From: Singulisphaera sp. GP187
GTDB lineage: Bacteria > Planctomycetota > Phycisphaerae > Phycisphaerales > SM1A02
Length of the DNA stretch: 64,000 bases
Assembly: GCA_945862215.1 (NCBI GenBank)
Contig: CAMAXY010000004.1
Coordinates: 1-64,000 of the forward strand
Reading direction: 5' to 3'
Part shown: piece after piece, positions 26,866 to 35,777 of the stretch
How the letters are laid out: each line of letters starts with the position of its first letter
Numbering within the stretch: the first letter of the stretch is position 1
The notes under the pieces: model-generated
Seen by the model: only the letters and a program-made list of their open reading frames with translations
What the model was told of the DNA's origin: nothing
Database searches by the model: none
Program-made: the position numbers and the translations under genes

Positions 26866-28262
26866 TTGACAACGTGATTGACAAAAAAAACTCAAGTGGA
26901 TTTCGCTTTTCGCGAATTATGACGATTGCGATTCGCGAGTTTCGCCATACGGTGCTGACAAAAGGATTCATCTTTGGCGCGATTCTCTTTCCTCTTATGA
27001 TGTTTGTCGTCATTGGCGTGATGCCTTTTCTGCTCTCGAATGATCAAGTTCCAGTTCGTGGAACAATTGTGGTCGCAGACTCCGATGGCTCAGTTGCACG
27101 AGCAATCGAAATTGCATTCGCTCGCTTTCAAGCGAAAACAGAAACGGGTATTGGATCAAGCACCGCCGCTCTCAGCGATGCATTGGCGAAGTCGCAACAA
27201 GGCGATGTTGCAGCACTCGACGCACTCTCCGACATCACGACCACAGTCGAAGTCACAGTGCGGCGCATGTCCATCGATGACGATCTTGCGGGCATTCGAG
27301 ATCAAGTTCAAAGTGGCGAACTGCTTGCTCTCGTCGAAGTTCCCGCAACGCTGCTTGAGTCAGATCCTCCGGCTGATGCTGATGTCTCACTTCTCGTTCC
27401 TTCCAATTCTCCCGCCAAGACCACCGCACTCTTCGCGCGAATCGCGCGCCAAGCAACAGTCGTTGCACGCGTGCAACGAACCGGAACAGATCTCGCGAAA
27501 GCAATGGCTCTGGTGCGCGAACCTCAAGCGCAAACGGCGCGCTTAACAAGCACGGGAACCAAGGCGAAAGAAAATCTCGAATTGCGCTTCATGATTCCCG
27601 GAGGATTCATGATGCTCATGTGGATTGCGGCATTTACCAGCGCAAATCAGTTGCTCACAACAACAATTGAAGAAAAATCAAGCAAGGTGATCGAAGTTCT
27701 GCTTTCTGCAACAAGCCCGCTGGAACTTCTTGCAGGCAAAATTCTCGGCCAAGGTTTCGTGAGTCTCTTAATGCTTTCGACATATGGTGCCGCAGGAATT
27801 GCCGGCCTTGCATTTCTGACGATGCTTGACATCGTTCCGCTTTCAAGCCTGATTCTCTTTTTCCTTTGGTTCTTGCTGGCATATTTTATGGTTGCCTCAA
27901 TCATGGCCGCAGTCGGTAGCGCAGTCAGCGATCTTCGCGAAGCTCAATCACTGGTGCAACCTGCAATGATTGTGATGATGATTCCCCTCTTGCTTTGGTT
28001 GCCAATCTCAGAAAATCCAACGGGTTGGTTGGCAACCATCACCAGTTTCGTCCCGCCGATCGGTCCATTTGTGATGGTCTTGCGCACGACTGGTGCGGTG
28101 GAGCCAATCCCAATCTGGCAAATCGGTCTCGCGCTTGCAGTCAATGGATTCTCAACGATTGCGCTCGTCTGGATCGCATCCCGTGTCTTCCGCATTGGCG
28201 TGCTGATGCAAGGAAAACCGCCGACTCCAATGGAATTATTGCGCTGGGCGCGAGCGCGCTGA
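26862..28262 (+). CDS. ABC-2 type permease, NatB-like
   Basis: This 466-residue protein has one N-terminal span (about 40-62), a large extracytoplasmic domain (about 63-230) and five or six more spans (about 245-460) with EEKSSKVIEVLLSATSP, a motif typical of NatB-like ABC-2 permeases. It pairs with the upstream ATPase, whose stop it overlaps by four bases. The start is GTG 26862; a methionine at about residue 20 is an alternative. Four genes from the S41 protease to this permease form a tight operon, perhaps with the HIT gene 46 bp further on. Confidence 0.9.
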   Translation: MIDNVIDKKNSSGFRFSRIMTIAIREFRHTVLTKGFIFGAILFPLMMFVVIGVMPFLLSNDQVPVRGTIVVADSDGSVARAIEIAFARFQAKTETGIGSSTAALSDALAKSQQGDVAALDALSDITTTVEVTVRRMSIDDDLAGIRDQVQSGELLALVEVPATLLESDPPADADVSLLVPSNSPAKTTALFARIARQATVVARVQRTGTDLAKAMALVREPQAQTARLTSTGTKAKENLELRFMIPGGFMMLMWIAAFTSANQLLTTTIEEKSSKVIEVLLSATSPLELLAGKILGQGFVSLLMLSTYGAAGIAGLAFLTMLDIVPLSSLILFFLWFLLAYFMVASIMAAVGSAVSDLREAQSLVQPAMIVMMIPLLLWLPISENPTGWLATITSFVPPIGPFVMVLRTTGAVEPIPIWQIGLALAVNGFSTIALVWIASRVFRIGVLMQGKPPTPMELLRWARAR

Positions 28263-28308
28263 CCAGCGCTTTCACATTTTCGTCACAGCGCTTCTAACAT
28301 CGAACAAC

Positions 28309-28830
28309 ATGGCCAATCAAAATCTATGGGCACCGTGGAGAATGTCATATTTGCGCGAACTCGAATCGCGTGAAGCAGACCTTCGCACTTCAGGCGTCTC
28401 GACGCCAACAAACTTTCTGCGCGCCGCATGGGAAGATGCGAGCAATGATCTCGCGCATCATGTTGTTTTTCGAAATTCGCATGGACTCATTATGCTCAAT
28501 CGATATCCATACGCGAATGGTCATGTCCTGATTGCACTTGGCGATCCGCGGCCGACATTGATGGACTATTCCGCCGAGCAACGCGCTCAATTGTGGGCGC
28601 TTGTCGATATTGCAGTTGGTCTGGTCGAACGCGCATTTCGTCCGCAAGGCGTGAATGTCGGATTGAATCAAGGCCGTGCCGCAGGCGCAGGATTGCCAGA
28701 ACATTTGCATGTGCATGTTGTTCCGCGTTGGGGAGGCGATACAAATTTTATGGCGACCGTTGGAGAAGTACGCGTTGTCCCAGACTCGCTCGAACAAAGT
28801 TGGCGCATGATTCGAACCGCAATCGTGTGA
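28309..28830 (+). CDS. HIT-family nucleotide hydrolase or phosphorylase
   Basis: This 173-residue protein has the histidine-triad motif HLHVHVVPRW near residue 127-136 and an upstream LNRYPYANGHVLIA segment, as in Fhit/Ap4A-type HIT proteins. It should act on the alpha-phosphate of dinucleoside polyphosphates or adenylated compounds. The ATG is 46 bp after the ABC permease. The long N-terminal segment (LWAPWRMSYL) is typical of the actinobacterial and planctomycetal Ap4A-phosphorylase-like branch. The substrate is inferred only. Confidence 0.9.
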   Translation: MANQNLWAPWRMSYLRELESREADLRTSGVSTPTNFLRAAWEDASNDLAHHVVFRNSHGLIMLNRYPYANGHVLIALGDPRPTLMDYSAEQRAQLWALVDIAVGLVERAFRPQGVNVGLNQGRAAGAGLPEHLHVHVVPRWGGDTNFMATVGEVRVVPDSLEQSWRMIRTAIV

Positions 28831-28834
28831 ATGC

Positions 28835-29072
28835 GAAGTCTGGTCCCGCCGGGCAGTTCGAGCGAGCTCGCGGTCGAGATCCGAAGATCAGCGACCCAAA
28901 TTGACCGGTGAGCTCGAACCCAACTCGCAGGTGGGTTCGAAGTCCGTCGATCCCGATCTTCCACTCGGCGCAAGGCCGGAGGCTTGATCTTCGTCGCAGA
29001 TCTGCGATCCCGTGGGTTCGTGCAAGGTTCGAGCGCTTATATAGCCAATCGCCGCCGGCGGGACCGGACGTC
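28835..29072. other. Hairpin-rich island with 18-bp terminal inverted repeats
   Basis: The 339-bp gap between the HIT and MFS genes holds a GC-rich island. Its ends, 28835-28852 and 29055-29072, are inverted repeats matching at 16 of 18 positions with the shared core GGTCCCGCCGG. Inside, CGAAGATCA (28882-28890) pairs with TGATCTTCG (28985-28993), TCGAACCCA (28914-28922) pairs with TGGGTTCGA (28932-28940), and 14-bp (28994-29007) and 10-bp (28862-28871) palindromes occur. No ORF in it looks real. It could be a MITE-like element or a structured RNA. 29073-29169 shows nothing further. Confidence 0.6.
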
Positions 29073-29169
29073 GCAGGAATACTGTAGCACCCAACTCACC
29101 CGTGGAGTTCTTTCTTCCTACTCTTGGTCAAACTGATTCGGCGCAATTCGCTCTTGATCAAATATTCCC

Positions 29170-30525
29170 GTGCATATTTTTGGAACTCGATTTTTCTTCA
29201 CAAAACTGAACGACTTTGTCGCTGGATTTCATCCGCGATCACTGCCGCCAATGCTCCGTGCGAATTACGCGCGCGAACTTTTCTCGTGGTTTCTGCTGCC
29301 ACTGATGCTTGGCGCGCTCGAAGGTGGAACGATGGCGATCATTGTCAAGAAAATGTTTGCTGGTACTCCAGGAATCGGACCAGCCGAATTGGATTTCGCT
29401 GTCGCTGCTGTCAGTGCTGCGCCGAATGTCGCGAACCTGACCAGTTTTATTTGGGAAGGCCTCGCGCACGGTCGCAAGAAAGTTCAGTTCATCAGCAGAT
29501 TGCAAGTGGTCACTTGTTCATGCGTCGTCTTGGTTGCATTTATCCCGCTCAATTTATACGGCCTCTTTGCATTGACGGCGTTGATCTTCATCTCACGCGC
29601 AGCGTGGACTGGAGTCATCACCGTCCGAACCGCCGTCTGGCGTAATAATTATCCGCGTGCAAATCGCACGCTGATTGCAGGCAAAATGGCGATGGTGCAA
29701 GCGGTCGTGCTTGCGCTTGCTGGACTGCTCATCGGCGAGGCGATGGACATTGCCCCAGAAAGTTTTCGATATCTCTATCCCGTGCTCGCGCTCGCAGGGT
29801 TTGTAGGAAATGCGATCTATAGAAAAGTACGACTGCGCGGACAACGACGACTGCAACGCGCAGAACAAGATGGACGAAAGCAAGGCGACGCGCGACTCGA
29901 TCCGCGACGACTTTTCGCACTCTTGCGCGAAGATCGTTTCTATGCACGCTTTATGTGGTGGATGTCCGTTTTTGGACTTGGAAATCTCATGATGGGTCCG
30001 CCGCAAGTCATTGTGCTCAACGATCAATTTCATACTTCATATTTGCAAGGCATCCTCGCCACAACTGTCATTCCATTACTCGTTATGCCGTTGGCGATTC
30101 CCGCATGGTCACGATTTCTTGCAAAGTCTCATGTCGTTGCATTTCGAGCAGTCCACGGATGGGCATTCGTGCTTGCTGCACTGGCGATGTGGCTAGCGAC
30201 CTTGCTCCATTCATTGGAGCTGATGTATTTCGCAAGCGTCTTGCTTGGACTTGGATTCGCGGGTGGATCACTTGCATGGAATCTGGGACATCACGACTTC
30301 GCTCCAGCCCACCGAGATAGCGAATACATGGCTCTGCATGTGACTCTCAACGGTATTCGAGGTGCAATTGCGCCATTTGTTGCAGTTGCGCTCTATTACC
30401 CGATGGCGAAGGCTGGATGGGGCGCATGGTTCTTTTTCCTGTGCTTCTTGATCAATATGGTTGGACTCCTTGGATTCATGTCCATGCGCAAAGACATACC
30501 ACAGCGAAAAGCCCACGAAATCTGA
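29170..30525 (+). CDS. MFS-type membrane transporter
   Basis: This 451-residue protein has about 12 predicted membrane spans, with a central cytoplasmic loop rich in Arg/Gln/Asp near residues 215-245 (RLQRAEQDGRKQGDARLDP) separating two six-helix halves, as in the major facilitator superfamily. The N-terminal half has LGALEGGTMAII. No substrate can be inferred. Translation starts at GTG 29170 because no earlier ATG precedes the first span. It lies between the inverted-repeat island and the rpsA leader. A second MFS protein of similar size is at 35778. Confidence 0.75.
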   Translation: MHIFGTRFFFTKLNDFVAGFHPRSLPPMLRANYARELFSWFLLPLMLGALEGGTMAIIVKKMFAGTPGIGPAELDFAVAAVSAAPNVANLTSFIWEGLAHGRKKVQFISRLQVVTCSCVVLVAFIPLNLYGLFALTALIFISRAAWTGVITVRTAVWRNNYPRANRTLIAGKMAMVQAVVLALAGLLIGEAMDIAPESFRYLYPVLALAGFVGNAIYRKVRLRGQRRLQRAEQDGRKQGDARLDPRRLFALLREDRFYARFMWWMSVFGLGNLMMGPPQVIVLNDQFHTSYLQGILATTVIPLLVMPLAIPAWSRFLAKSHVVAFRAVHGWAFVLAALAMWLATLLHSLELMYFASVLLGLGFAGGSLAWNLGHHDFAPAHRDSEYMALHVTLNGIRGAIAPFVAVALYYPMAKAGWGAWFFFLCFLINMVGLLGFMSMRKDIPQRKAHEI

Positions 30526-30544
30526 TATATTCAACGACCCACCA

Positions 30545-30594
30545 CCGAGAACGTCTCGGCGGCACCTCGCCTTGCAGATTGAGCAACGTGCTCG
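30545..30594 (+). promoter_or_regulatory. Two-hairpin leader of rpsA
   Basis: Two perfect small hairpins precede rpsA: CCGAGA-acg-TCTCGG (30545-30559) and GAGCA-acg-TGCTC (30582-30594). The start codon has C-rich sequence instead of a Shine-Dalgarno. A role in S1 autoregulation would fit what is known of rpsA in other bacteria but is inference. Confidence 0.45.
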
Positions 30595-30624
30595 CTCTGC
30601 GCATTTTGGAACGCACCCCCCACC

Positions 30625-32412
30625 ATGGTTGATTACAACTTAATTGAAGACATCGGACTCGATCAAAACGCCACAGCGAATATGCTCCGTGAAGCATTCG
30701 GCGAAAGGCCCATCGACGAAGATTTAACCGCCATCATGACCAGAGCCGGCGCTTCGATCGGCTCCCCCAACAGCGTCATCAAAGGACGCGTCGTGTCCAT
30801 CAGCGGCGATTATGTCATCGTCGATGTCGGACTGAAAAGCGAAGGACAAATTCTCAAGGAAGAATTCGATGATGCCGGCGGCGTATCACCTGGCGATGAT
30901 GTCGATGTTCTCTTGGAAGAAATCGAAGATCAGGACGGAAACATCGTTCTCTCTAAGCGCAAAGCTGATCGCATCCGCGGTTGGGAATTGTTGCTGCAAT
31001 CGAAGAAGGAAGGCGATGTCGTCGAAGGAAAAGTTCTCCGCAAGATCAAGGGCGGACTTCTGGTCGACATCGGCGTTCCAGTTTTCTTGCCTGCATCGCA
31101 AGTCGATGTTCGCCGTCCAGGCGATGTCGGCGACTTCGTTGGCCGCACCATTCGTGCCGCTGTATTGAAGATCGATCTCGAACGACGCAACATCGTCATC
31201 AGCCGTCGCAAGTTGATCGAAGTCGAACGCGAAGATGCACGCCGCAATCTCTTGACCAAGGTCAAGGAAGGCGACATCGTCAAGGGAACTGTCACGAATA
31301 TCGCTGAATTCGGCGCATTCATCGACCTCGGTGGCATCGATGGACTTCTGCACATCACTGATATGTCTTGGGGACGTGTGAATCATCCATCCGAGATCGT
31401 GCGCATCGGTCAAGAGATCGAAGTGAAAGTTCTCAATATCGACCGCGAACGCGAGAAGGTTGCATTGGGTCTCAAGCAACGCGAACCAAGTCCGTGGGAA
31501 GAGATCGAAAAGAAGTATCCCGTCGGCGCTCGCGTGCGTGGAGCCGTTGTCAGTTTGATGTCATACGGCGCATTCGTGCGACTCGAAGATGGCATCGAAG
31601 GGCTCGTGCACGTCAGCGAAATGTCGTGGACTCGACGCGTCAATCATCCAAGCGAAATCGTCTCTGCAGAACAAGAGATCGATGTTGTCGTTCTCGACTT
31701 CAACAAGGACAAATTGGAAATCTCGCTCGGCATGAAGCAGTGCGAAGTGAATCCATGGGATCTTGTTGCAGAGCATTATCCACTTGGAACGGTCATCACC
31801 GGTAAAGTCCGAAATCTCGCCAACTATGGCGCGTTCATCGAGATCGAAGCTGGCATCGACGGACTGCTCCATATCTCTGATATGTCGTGGACCAAGAAAA
31901 TTGCGCATCCAAACGAAGCCTTTAAGAAGGGCGACGAAATCAAGTGCGTGGTCATCGAAGTCGATCAGGAGAAGCAACGCGTTGGTCTTGGCGTCAAGCA
32001 ATTGACGGAAGATCCGTGGGTTGAAGCGATTCCAAGTGCATATCGCCCTGGAATGATTGTCAAGGGAACCATCACCAAGATCACCAACTTCGGCGTCTTT
32101 GTCGAACTTGAAGATGGATTGGAAGGTCTCTTGCACATCTCAGAACTCAGCGATCAGAAGGTCGAAAATCCAATGGACATCGTGAAGGCTGGCCAAGAAG
32201 TTGACGTGAAGATTCTTCGCGTTGATACTGAAGATCGCAAGATCGGGCTCAGCTTGAAGCGTGCTCAGTGGACGGCCGGTGCTGGTGGCGGTCGTGATGA
32301 AACTCCAGCCACCGAAGATGATTCGTTCATTATGCCAAAGAAGTCCAAGCCAACCAAAGGCGGCATGGATGATCACGGCGCATTAGGAACGGACAAGATC
32401 AAGCTCGACTGA
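30625..32412 (+). CDS. rpsA: 30S ribosomal protein S1 (bS1)
   Basis: This 595-residue protein contains six S1 OB-fold repeats, near residues 52-120, 140-205, 220-290, 305-375, 390-465 and 475-550. The last four carry the canonical GAFI/GVFV...GLLHIS-type core (for example FGAFIDLGGIDGLLHITDMSW). bS1 recruits mRNA with weak or structured leaders to the 30S subunit. Six repeats match the full-length proteobacterial form. The C-terminal tail about 555-595 is charged and disordered. There is no Shine-Dalgarno before the ATG, a feature also seen in other rpsA genes. A strong terminator follows 53 bp after the stop. Confidence 0.96.
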   Translation: MVDYNLIEDIGLDQNATANMLREAFGERPIDEDLTAIMTRAGASIGSPNSVIKGRVVSISGDYVIVDVGLKSEGQILKEEFDDAGGVSPGDDVDVLLEEIEDQDGNIVLSKRKADRIRGWELLLQSKKEGDVVEGKVLRKIKGGLLVDIGVPVFLPASQVDVRRPGDVGDFVGRTIRAAVLKIDLERRNIVISRRKLIEVEREDARRNLLTKVKEGDIVKGTVTNIAEFGAFIDLGGIDGLLHITDMSWGRVNHPSEIVRIGQEIEVKVLNIDREREKVALGLKQREPSPWEEIEKKYPVGARVRGAVVSLMSYGAFVRLEDGIEGLVHVSEMSWTRRVNHPSEIVSAEQEIDVVVLDFNKDKLEISLGMKQCEVNPWDLVAEHYPLGTVITGKVRNLANYGAFIEIEAGIDGLLHISDMSWTKKIAHPNEAFKKGDEIKCVVIEVDQEKQRVGLGVKQLTEDPWVEAIPSAYRPGMIVKGTITKITNFGVFVELEDGLEGLLHISELSDQKVENPMDIVKAGQEVDVKILRVDTEDRKIGLSLKRAQWTAGAGGGRDETPATEDDSFIMPKKSKPTKGGMDDHGALGTDKIKLD

Positions 32413-32720
32413 TTGATTTTATTCATTCCAAAAGCGTTTAAGCAAAAGTTTTTACTGCAAAAGCAACGACGGCCTGCGAAATTTCGCAGGCCGTCGTGCT
32501 TTTCGGCACCCGAAACACTTGCGTGTCCGGGCGTGTCTCCCCATCCGCCCATCCGCCCCCCGAAGGGGGGTTGGTTGTGCCGAAAAGGCGCTTGTAATCA
32601 GAGGATTGCCAAGAATGAAAGAATCGTCAGAAGCGCGAGCTTCTGTCTTGTTACCTCGTATGGAATTAATCGGTGTATAAACATCACAACACTCTAGTCT
32701 TCACCATCGCAGTCAAACGC
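32413..32720. other. Spacer between rpsA and the next gene: three hairpins
   Basis: After the rpsA terminator come a six-C/six-G hairpin at 32556-32570 (loop GAA) and a 7-bp stem with a GCGA tetraloop at 32628-32645. The latter two could end a small transcript or shape the leader of the secreted-protein gene. No ORF in the spacer is convincing. Confidence 0.5.
32466..32503 (+). terminator. Intrinsic terminator after rpsA
   Basis: A perfect 16-bp inverted repeat with no spacer (32466-32481 with 32482-32497), rich in GC, is followed by GCTTTT. It lies 53 bp after the rpsA stop. Confidence 0.88.
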
Positions 32721-34604
32721 ATGACTGACCCGTACAATTGGAAGATGCCCCAAATTTGGCCAATTGCCAAAACAATCCTCCATTTTTCTATAATTTTTTT
32801 CTTAGTTGCATTCGCGGCGGCCAGCAACCCTCCCCCAACAGCAAGCTCCCTGAATGCTTGGATTGAGTGCAGAAAGTATGTGGATTTGGGGGAAATCCCA
32901 GCAAATTCCACATTTTTGGCACTTCCAGAAACATGGTCAGTAGTGGTCATTTTGCGCAAAGATTCAGGGGTAATTGGGGTCGGAGATTCTCACGAAAAAG
33001 ACCCCATTCGGGGGGCTTTGGGGAAGGCTTTAGCGGATGCAAGGCAGCGAATTGTCAAAATGAATGGTGATTCTGCTGCCATCAAATGGGACCAAATCAC
33101 GCTCGAACTCGAACTTGGCTCAAAACCAGAACCGCTCATTGGCGGGACATATTTGGAAGCTTCTCGAGAGATCGAGCCCGCTCTTGATGGAATCGCAGTT
33201 CGCCGCGGAAACACATGGGCTGCTGCTCATCCTGCAGTCTTGCAAGCACTCAATGCTGCCGCTGCTCCCGATCAAACTTTGCTTTCTCTTGTGATGCAAC
33301 TCGGCCTTCCAGCGCGAGAACTTGATGCAATTCCCACGACCGAGCGGGTTGGGCTTTACACCTTCGAAGCCACACGCATCGTGCAACCAGCATCAACAAT
33401 GATGCCGACATTTGTGAATCGCGGAAGTCTGCTTCAGCCCACACCAGGCCCCAGCGAGAGTGTGCAGAGCGCGCAAACTGGAACAAGTGAAATACTCAAG
33501 TGGTTCGAGAGATCGATGATCCATGCAAGCAAGAGTTCTGATTCGCAGTCGGCTGGCGAACAACGCGCATTGAAATCGCTTGGTTTACGCGGCGATTATC
33601 TTCCTGCTGAAGGCAAGGATGAAACCATCAACGCCGCGCCAACGGAACAATCACTCGCTGCATTTGCACTCGCACGTTGCGCGACACTGAATGCGAATGA
33701 TGCAGCAATGGCGATTCGCGCACGCACCGTTGCACTTGAGATTCTTACGGCGCTGCACGATGTTGCTGAAATCGAAAAAGATCCACTGGCTGATCCTAAG
33801 ACGATTGCGTGGATCGTTCTCGCTGCGCTCGAACTGGAAATCCATGGCGATCATCTAAAGGAGTCACCCGCTGCGGAATCTTTGTACGCAAACGCGAGGG
33901 ATTTGCTGATAAAAATGGTTGCTGGGGATGATAAAAAATCAGTCCGTCTTCGCGGAGATCCCCTCGAACAATCACTCGCGATTGCAGCGCTGGCTTCTCT
34001 CGACGCTGCAGGGAAACCTTTGGTCGAACGTGCGGAACTGGTGCAAGCCATCGATGAATGCTGGACAGGAAATTCGCGCAGTCAAATTGTTGGAATTCTT
34101 GGATGGCTCTTGCTTGCAGATCACAAGCTTGGACCGGTCCCAGAGAATCATGTGACAATCGCACGCGCTGCACGTGCCGCGCTCTCGCATGTTCAGATCG
34201 GCGTGCATGACGGCGCAGATTCTCCGATGAAAACTCGCGTGCCTGCTGATCTCATTGGGGCATTCTCGCTCTCTGGTTTCGCCAGCAAAGGCGCGACGGC
34301 TCAAACTGCTCGACCAGGATTTGCGTTGGCACTCATGATGACTGATCCACTTTTAACTCCAGTTGGTGAGCAATATCGAGCTCGATCAATGCAAATTGGT
34401 GTTGTGCGATTCCTTCGACAGTTGGCGTATGACGACGTGTCGTCATACTTGGCTCGCGACCCGCAGCGAACGCTCGGAGCGATTCGCACAGCGCCTTGGG
34501 ATAGCAGAGTGGCAGTTGCGGGCAATGCAATGGCGCTTTTGTGTCTTGAAGAATCTGCATTTTCGATAAAAATGCTCAATTCCCTGCTAGAATCAGCCAA
34601 GTAG
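32721..34604 (+). CDS. Large secreted protein of unknown function
   Basis: This 627-residue protein has an N-terminal signal peptide (hydrophobic core LHFSIIFFLVAFAAA, cleavage before SNPPP). Residues about 35-190 form a compact region with SVVVILRKDSGVIGVGDS; residues about 300-610 are helical and alanine-rich, a pattern like alpha/alpha toroid or repeat proteins. I do not recognise a catalytic motif. The start is uncertain: ATG 32721 or 32745 both keep the signal peptide. The next gene follows 28 bp after the stop, so it probably forms a unit with the STN-domain protein. Confidence 0.65.
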   Translation: MTDPYNWKMPQIWPIAKTILHFSIIFFLVAFAAASNPPPTASSLNAWIECRKYVDLGEIPANSTFLALPETWSVVVILRKDSGVIGVGDSHEKDPIRGALGKALADARQRIVKMNGDSAAIKWDQITLELELGSKPEPLIGGTYLEASREIEPALDGIAVRRGNTWAAAHPAVLQALNAAAAPDQTLLSLVMQLGLPARELDAIPTTERVGLYTFEATRIVQPASTMMPTFVNRGSLLQPTPGPSESVQSAQTGTSEILKWFERSMIHASKSSDSQSAGEQRALKSLGLRGDYLPAEGKDETINAAPTEQSLAAFALARCATLNANDAAMAIRARTVALEILTALHDVAEIEKDPLADPKTIAWIVLAALELEIHGDHLKESPAAESLYANARDLLIKMVAGDDKKSVRLRGDPLEQSLAIAALASLDAAGKPLVERAELVQAIDECWTGNSRSQIVGILGWLLLADHKLGPVPENHVTIARAARAALSHVQIGVHDGADSPMKTRVPADLIGAFSLSGFASKGATAQTARPGFALALMMTDPLLTPVGEQYRARSMQIGVVRFLRQLAYDDVSSYLARDPQRTLGAIRTAPWDSRVAVAGNAMALLCLEESAFSIKMLNSLLESAK

Positions 34605-34632
34605 CGGTTTCCCACCGAGAAGGAGATACACA

Positions 34633-35703
34633 GTGCAGATTGAACACAAATTCATTGCCTCCATACTGGTTGCTTGCTCGGCTGTCAGCACTTCTGTCAT
34701 TGCGCAGACTCCGCCGGCAGCGCGTGCTGCGACTCCAGCACCAACCCATACCCCTTCATCAAAGGCAGCTCCTGTTCAAGCACCGGCTCCCGCTCCATCT
34801 GCCACTCCAGAACTGCTGACCGAAGACCAAGACATTTTGTTTGCGTTGCTTCACACCGAAATCTCAATTGACTTTGATGAAACGCCTGCGAAAGATGCGC
34901 TCAACTACATCCAGCAAATTGTTGGAGTACAAATGGTTGCGCGGTGGATCACTGAAAAGAATTCGACAGGTATGGATTCTGAAGAATTGATCACAGTAAA
35001 ACTACAACGTGTCTGCGCTCTCGATGCGCTTGAAACGGTTCTCGCCGAACTTTCAACGGAACACGCATGCACTTGGCAACTTCGAGGCGGTTTTCTTGAA
35101 GTTGGAACAAAGGACAATTTATCTCGCCGCGGTACCAGAAAAATCAAGCTTTATCCAATTAAAGATTTGTTGTACGAAGTTCCTTACTTCGACAATGCGC
35201 CTGACTTCAATATTGACGCCGCGTTCAATCAGGGTGGAGGCGGCGGTGGTGGAAATAACGGAGGCGGTAGTGGTGGCGGATTCGGCGGTGGCGGCGGTGG
35301 CGGTGGCGGCGGTGGTGGCGGTGGCGGCAGCCTCTTTGGCAATGGTGGAGATAGCCCAGAGCGTGCGACAGATGCAGCAAAGGGAAAGCGCTTGATCGAA
35401 CTTATTAAATCTCTCGTCGAACCAGAAGCTTGGGAAAACGACTGGGCATCAATTGATTACACCCATGAATGTCTTGTCGTTCGTGCGCCGGATTATGTCC
35501 ACCGCGCGCTCGGTGGGTATTCGTTTCTTCCGCCTTCAAGGCTCGAGAAACAACGCGGGGCTGGTCGCTATGTTTCTATGACTGTGCCGATGACTTTCTC
35601 TCAACTGCAAGGATTTTCGCCTGCCTCGACGAGTGGTTCTGTCGGTGGCGGCGCAGGTGGCGGCGCAGGTGGCGGCGCAGGTGGCGGCGGAGCACGACCC
35701 TGA
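34633..35703 (+). CDS. Secreted STN-domain-like protein with polyglycine linkers
   Basis: This 356-residue protein has a signal peptide ending VIAQ, a Pro/Ala-rich spacer (about 27-65) and a region at about 72-160 with ISIDFDETPAKDALNYI and VCALDALETVLAEL, the pattern of secretin/TonB short N-terminal (STN) domains. A glycine tract at about 201-232 leads to a second globular part, and the C-terminus is another Gly-rich array. No secretin beta-barrel follows. Translation starts at GTG with AAGGAG at 34620-34625, eight bases before. It may bind a partner at the outer membrane or be a stand-alone secretin-type N-domain protein. Function unknown. Confidence 0.72.
   Translation: MQIEHKFIASILVACSAVSTSVIAQTPPAARAATPAPTHTPSSKAAPVQAPAPAPSATPELLTEDQDILFALLHTEISIDFDETPAKDALNYIQQIVGVQMVARWITEKNSTGMDSEELITVKLQRVCALDALETVLAELSTEHACTWQLRGGFLEVGTKDNLSRRGTRKIKLYPIKDLLYEVPYFDNAPDFNIDAAFNQGGGGGGGNNGGGSGGGFGGGGGGGGGGGGGGGSLFGNGGDSPERATDAAKGKRLIELIKSLVEPEAWENDWASIDYTHECLVVRAPDYVHRALGGYSFLPPSRLEKQRGAGRYVSMTVPMTFSQLQGFSPASTSGSVGGGAGGGAGGGAGGGGARP
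35233..35327 (+). repeat. GGN-rich tract encoding polyglycine
   Basis: About 95 bp of GGN codons, mostly GGC and GGT, interrupted by Asn, Ser and Phe codons, encode the glycine linker of the STN-like protein. Such tracts are prone to length change by slippage. Confidence 0.85.
35644..35691 (+). repeat. Four-unit 12-bp tandem array at the gene end
   Basis: GGTGGCGGCGCA is repeated three times with a fourth, one-base variant copy, encoding Gly-Gly-Gly-Ala repeats just before the stop of the STN-like gene. Confidence 0.9.
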
Positions 35704-35777
35704 CGATCAAGTTCGCTGCGCAATCAAATTTACTGCGTCAGTTTGGACTCTTCGACCACCAGTAAATTCTTTGCATC

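Noticed and set aside
28932-28945. A TGGGTTCGAAGTCC stretch resembling a tRNA T-arm.
   Set aside because: The flanking bases do not pair into a T-stem, and no D-arm, anticodon arm or acceptor stem is found; it is one arm of a hairpin in the inverted-repeat island.
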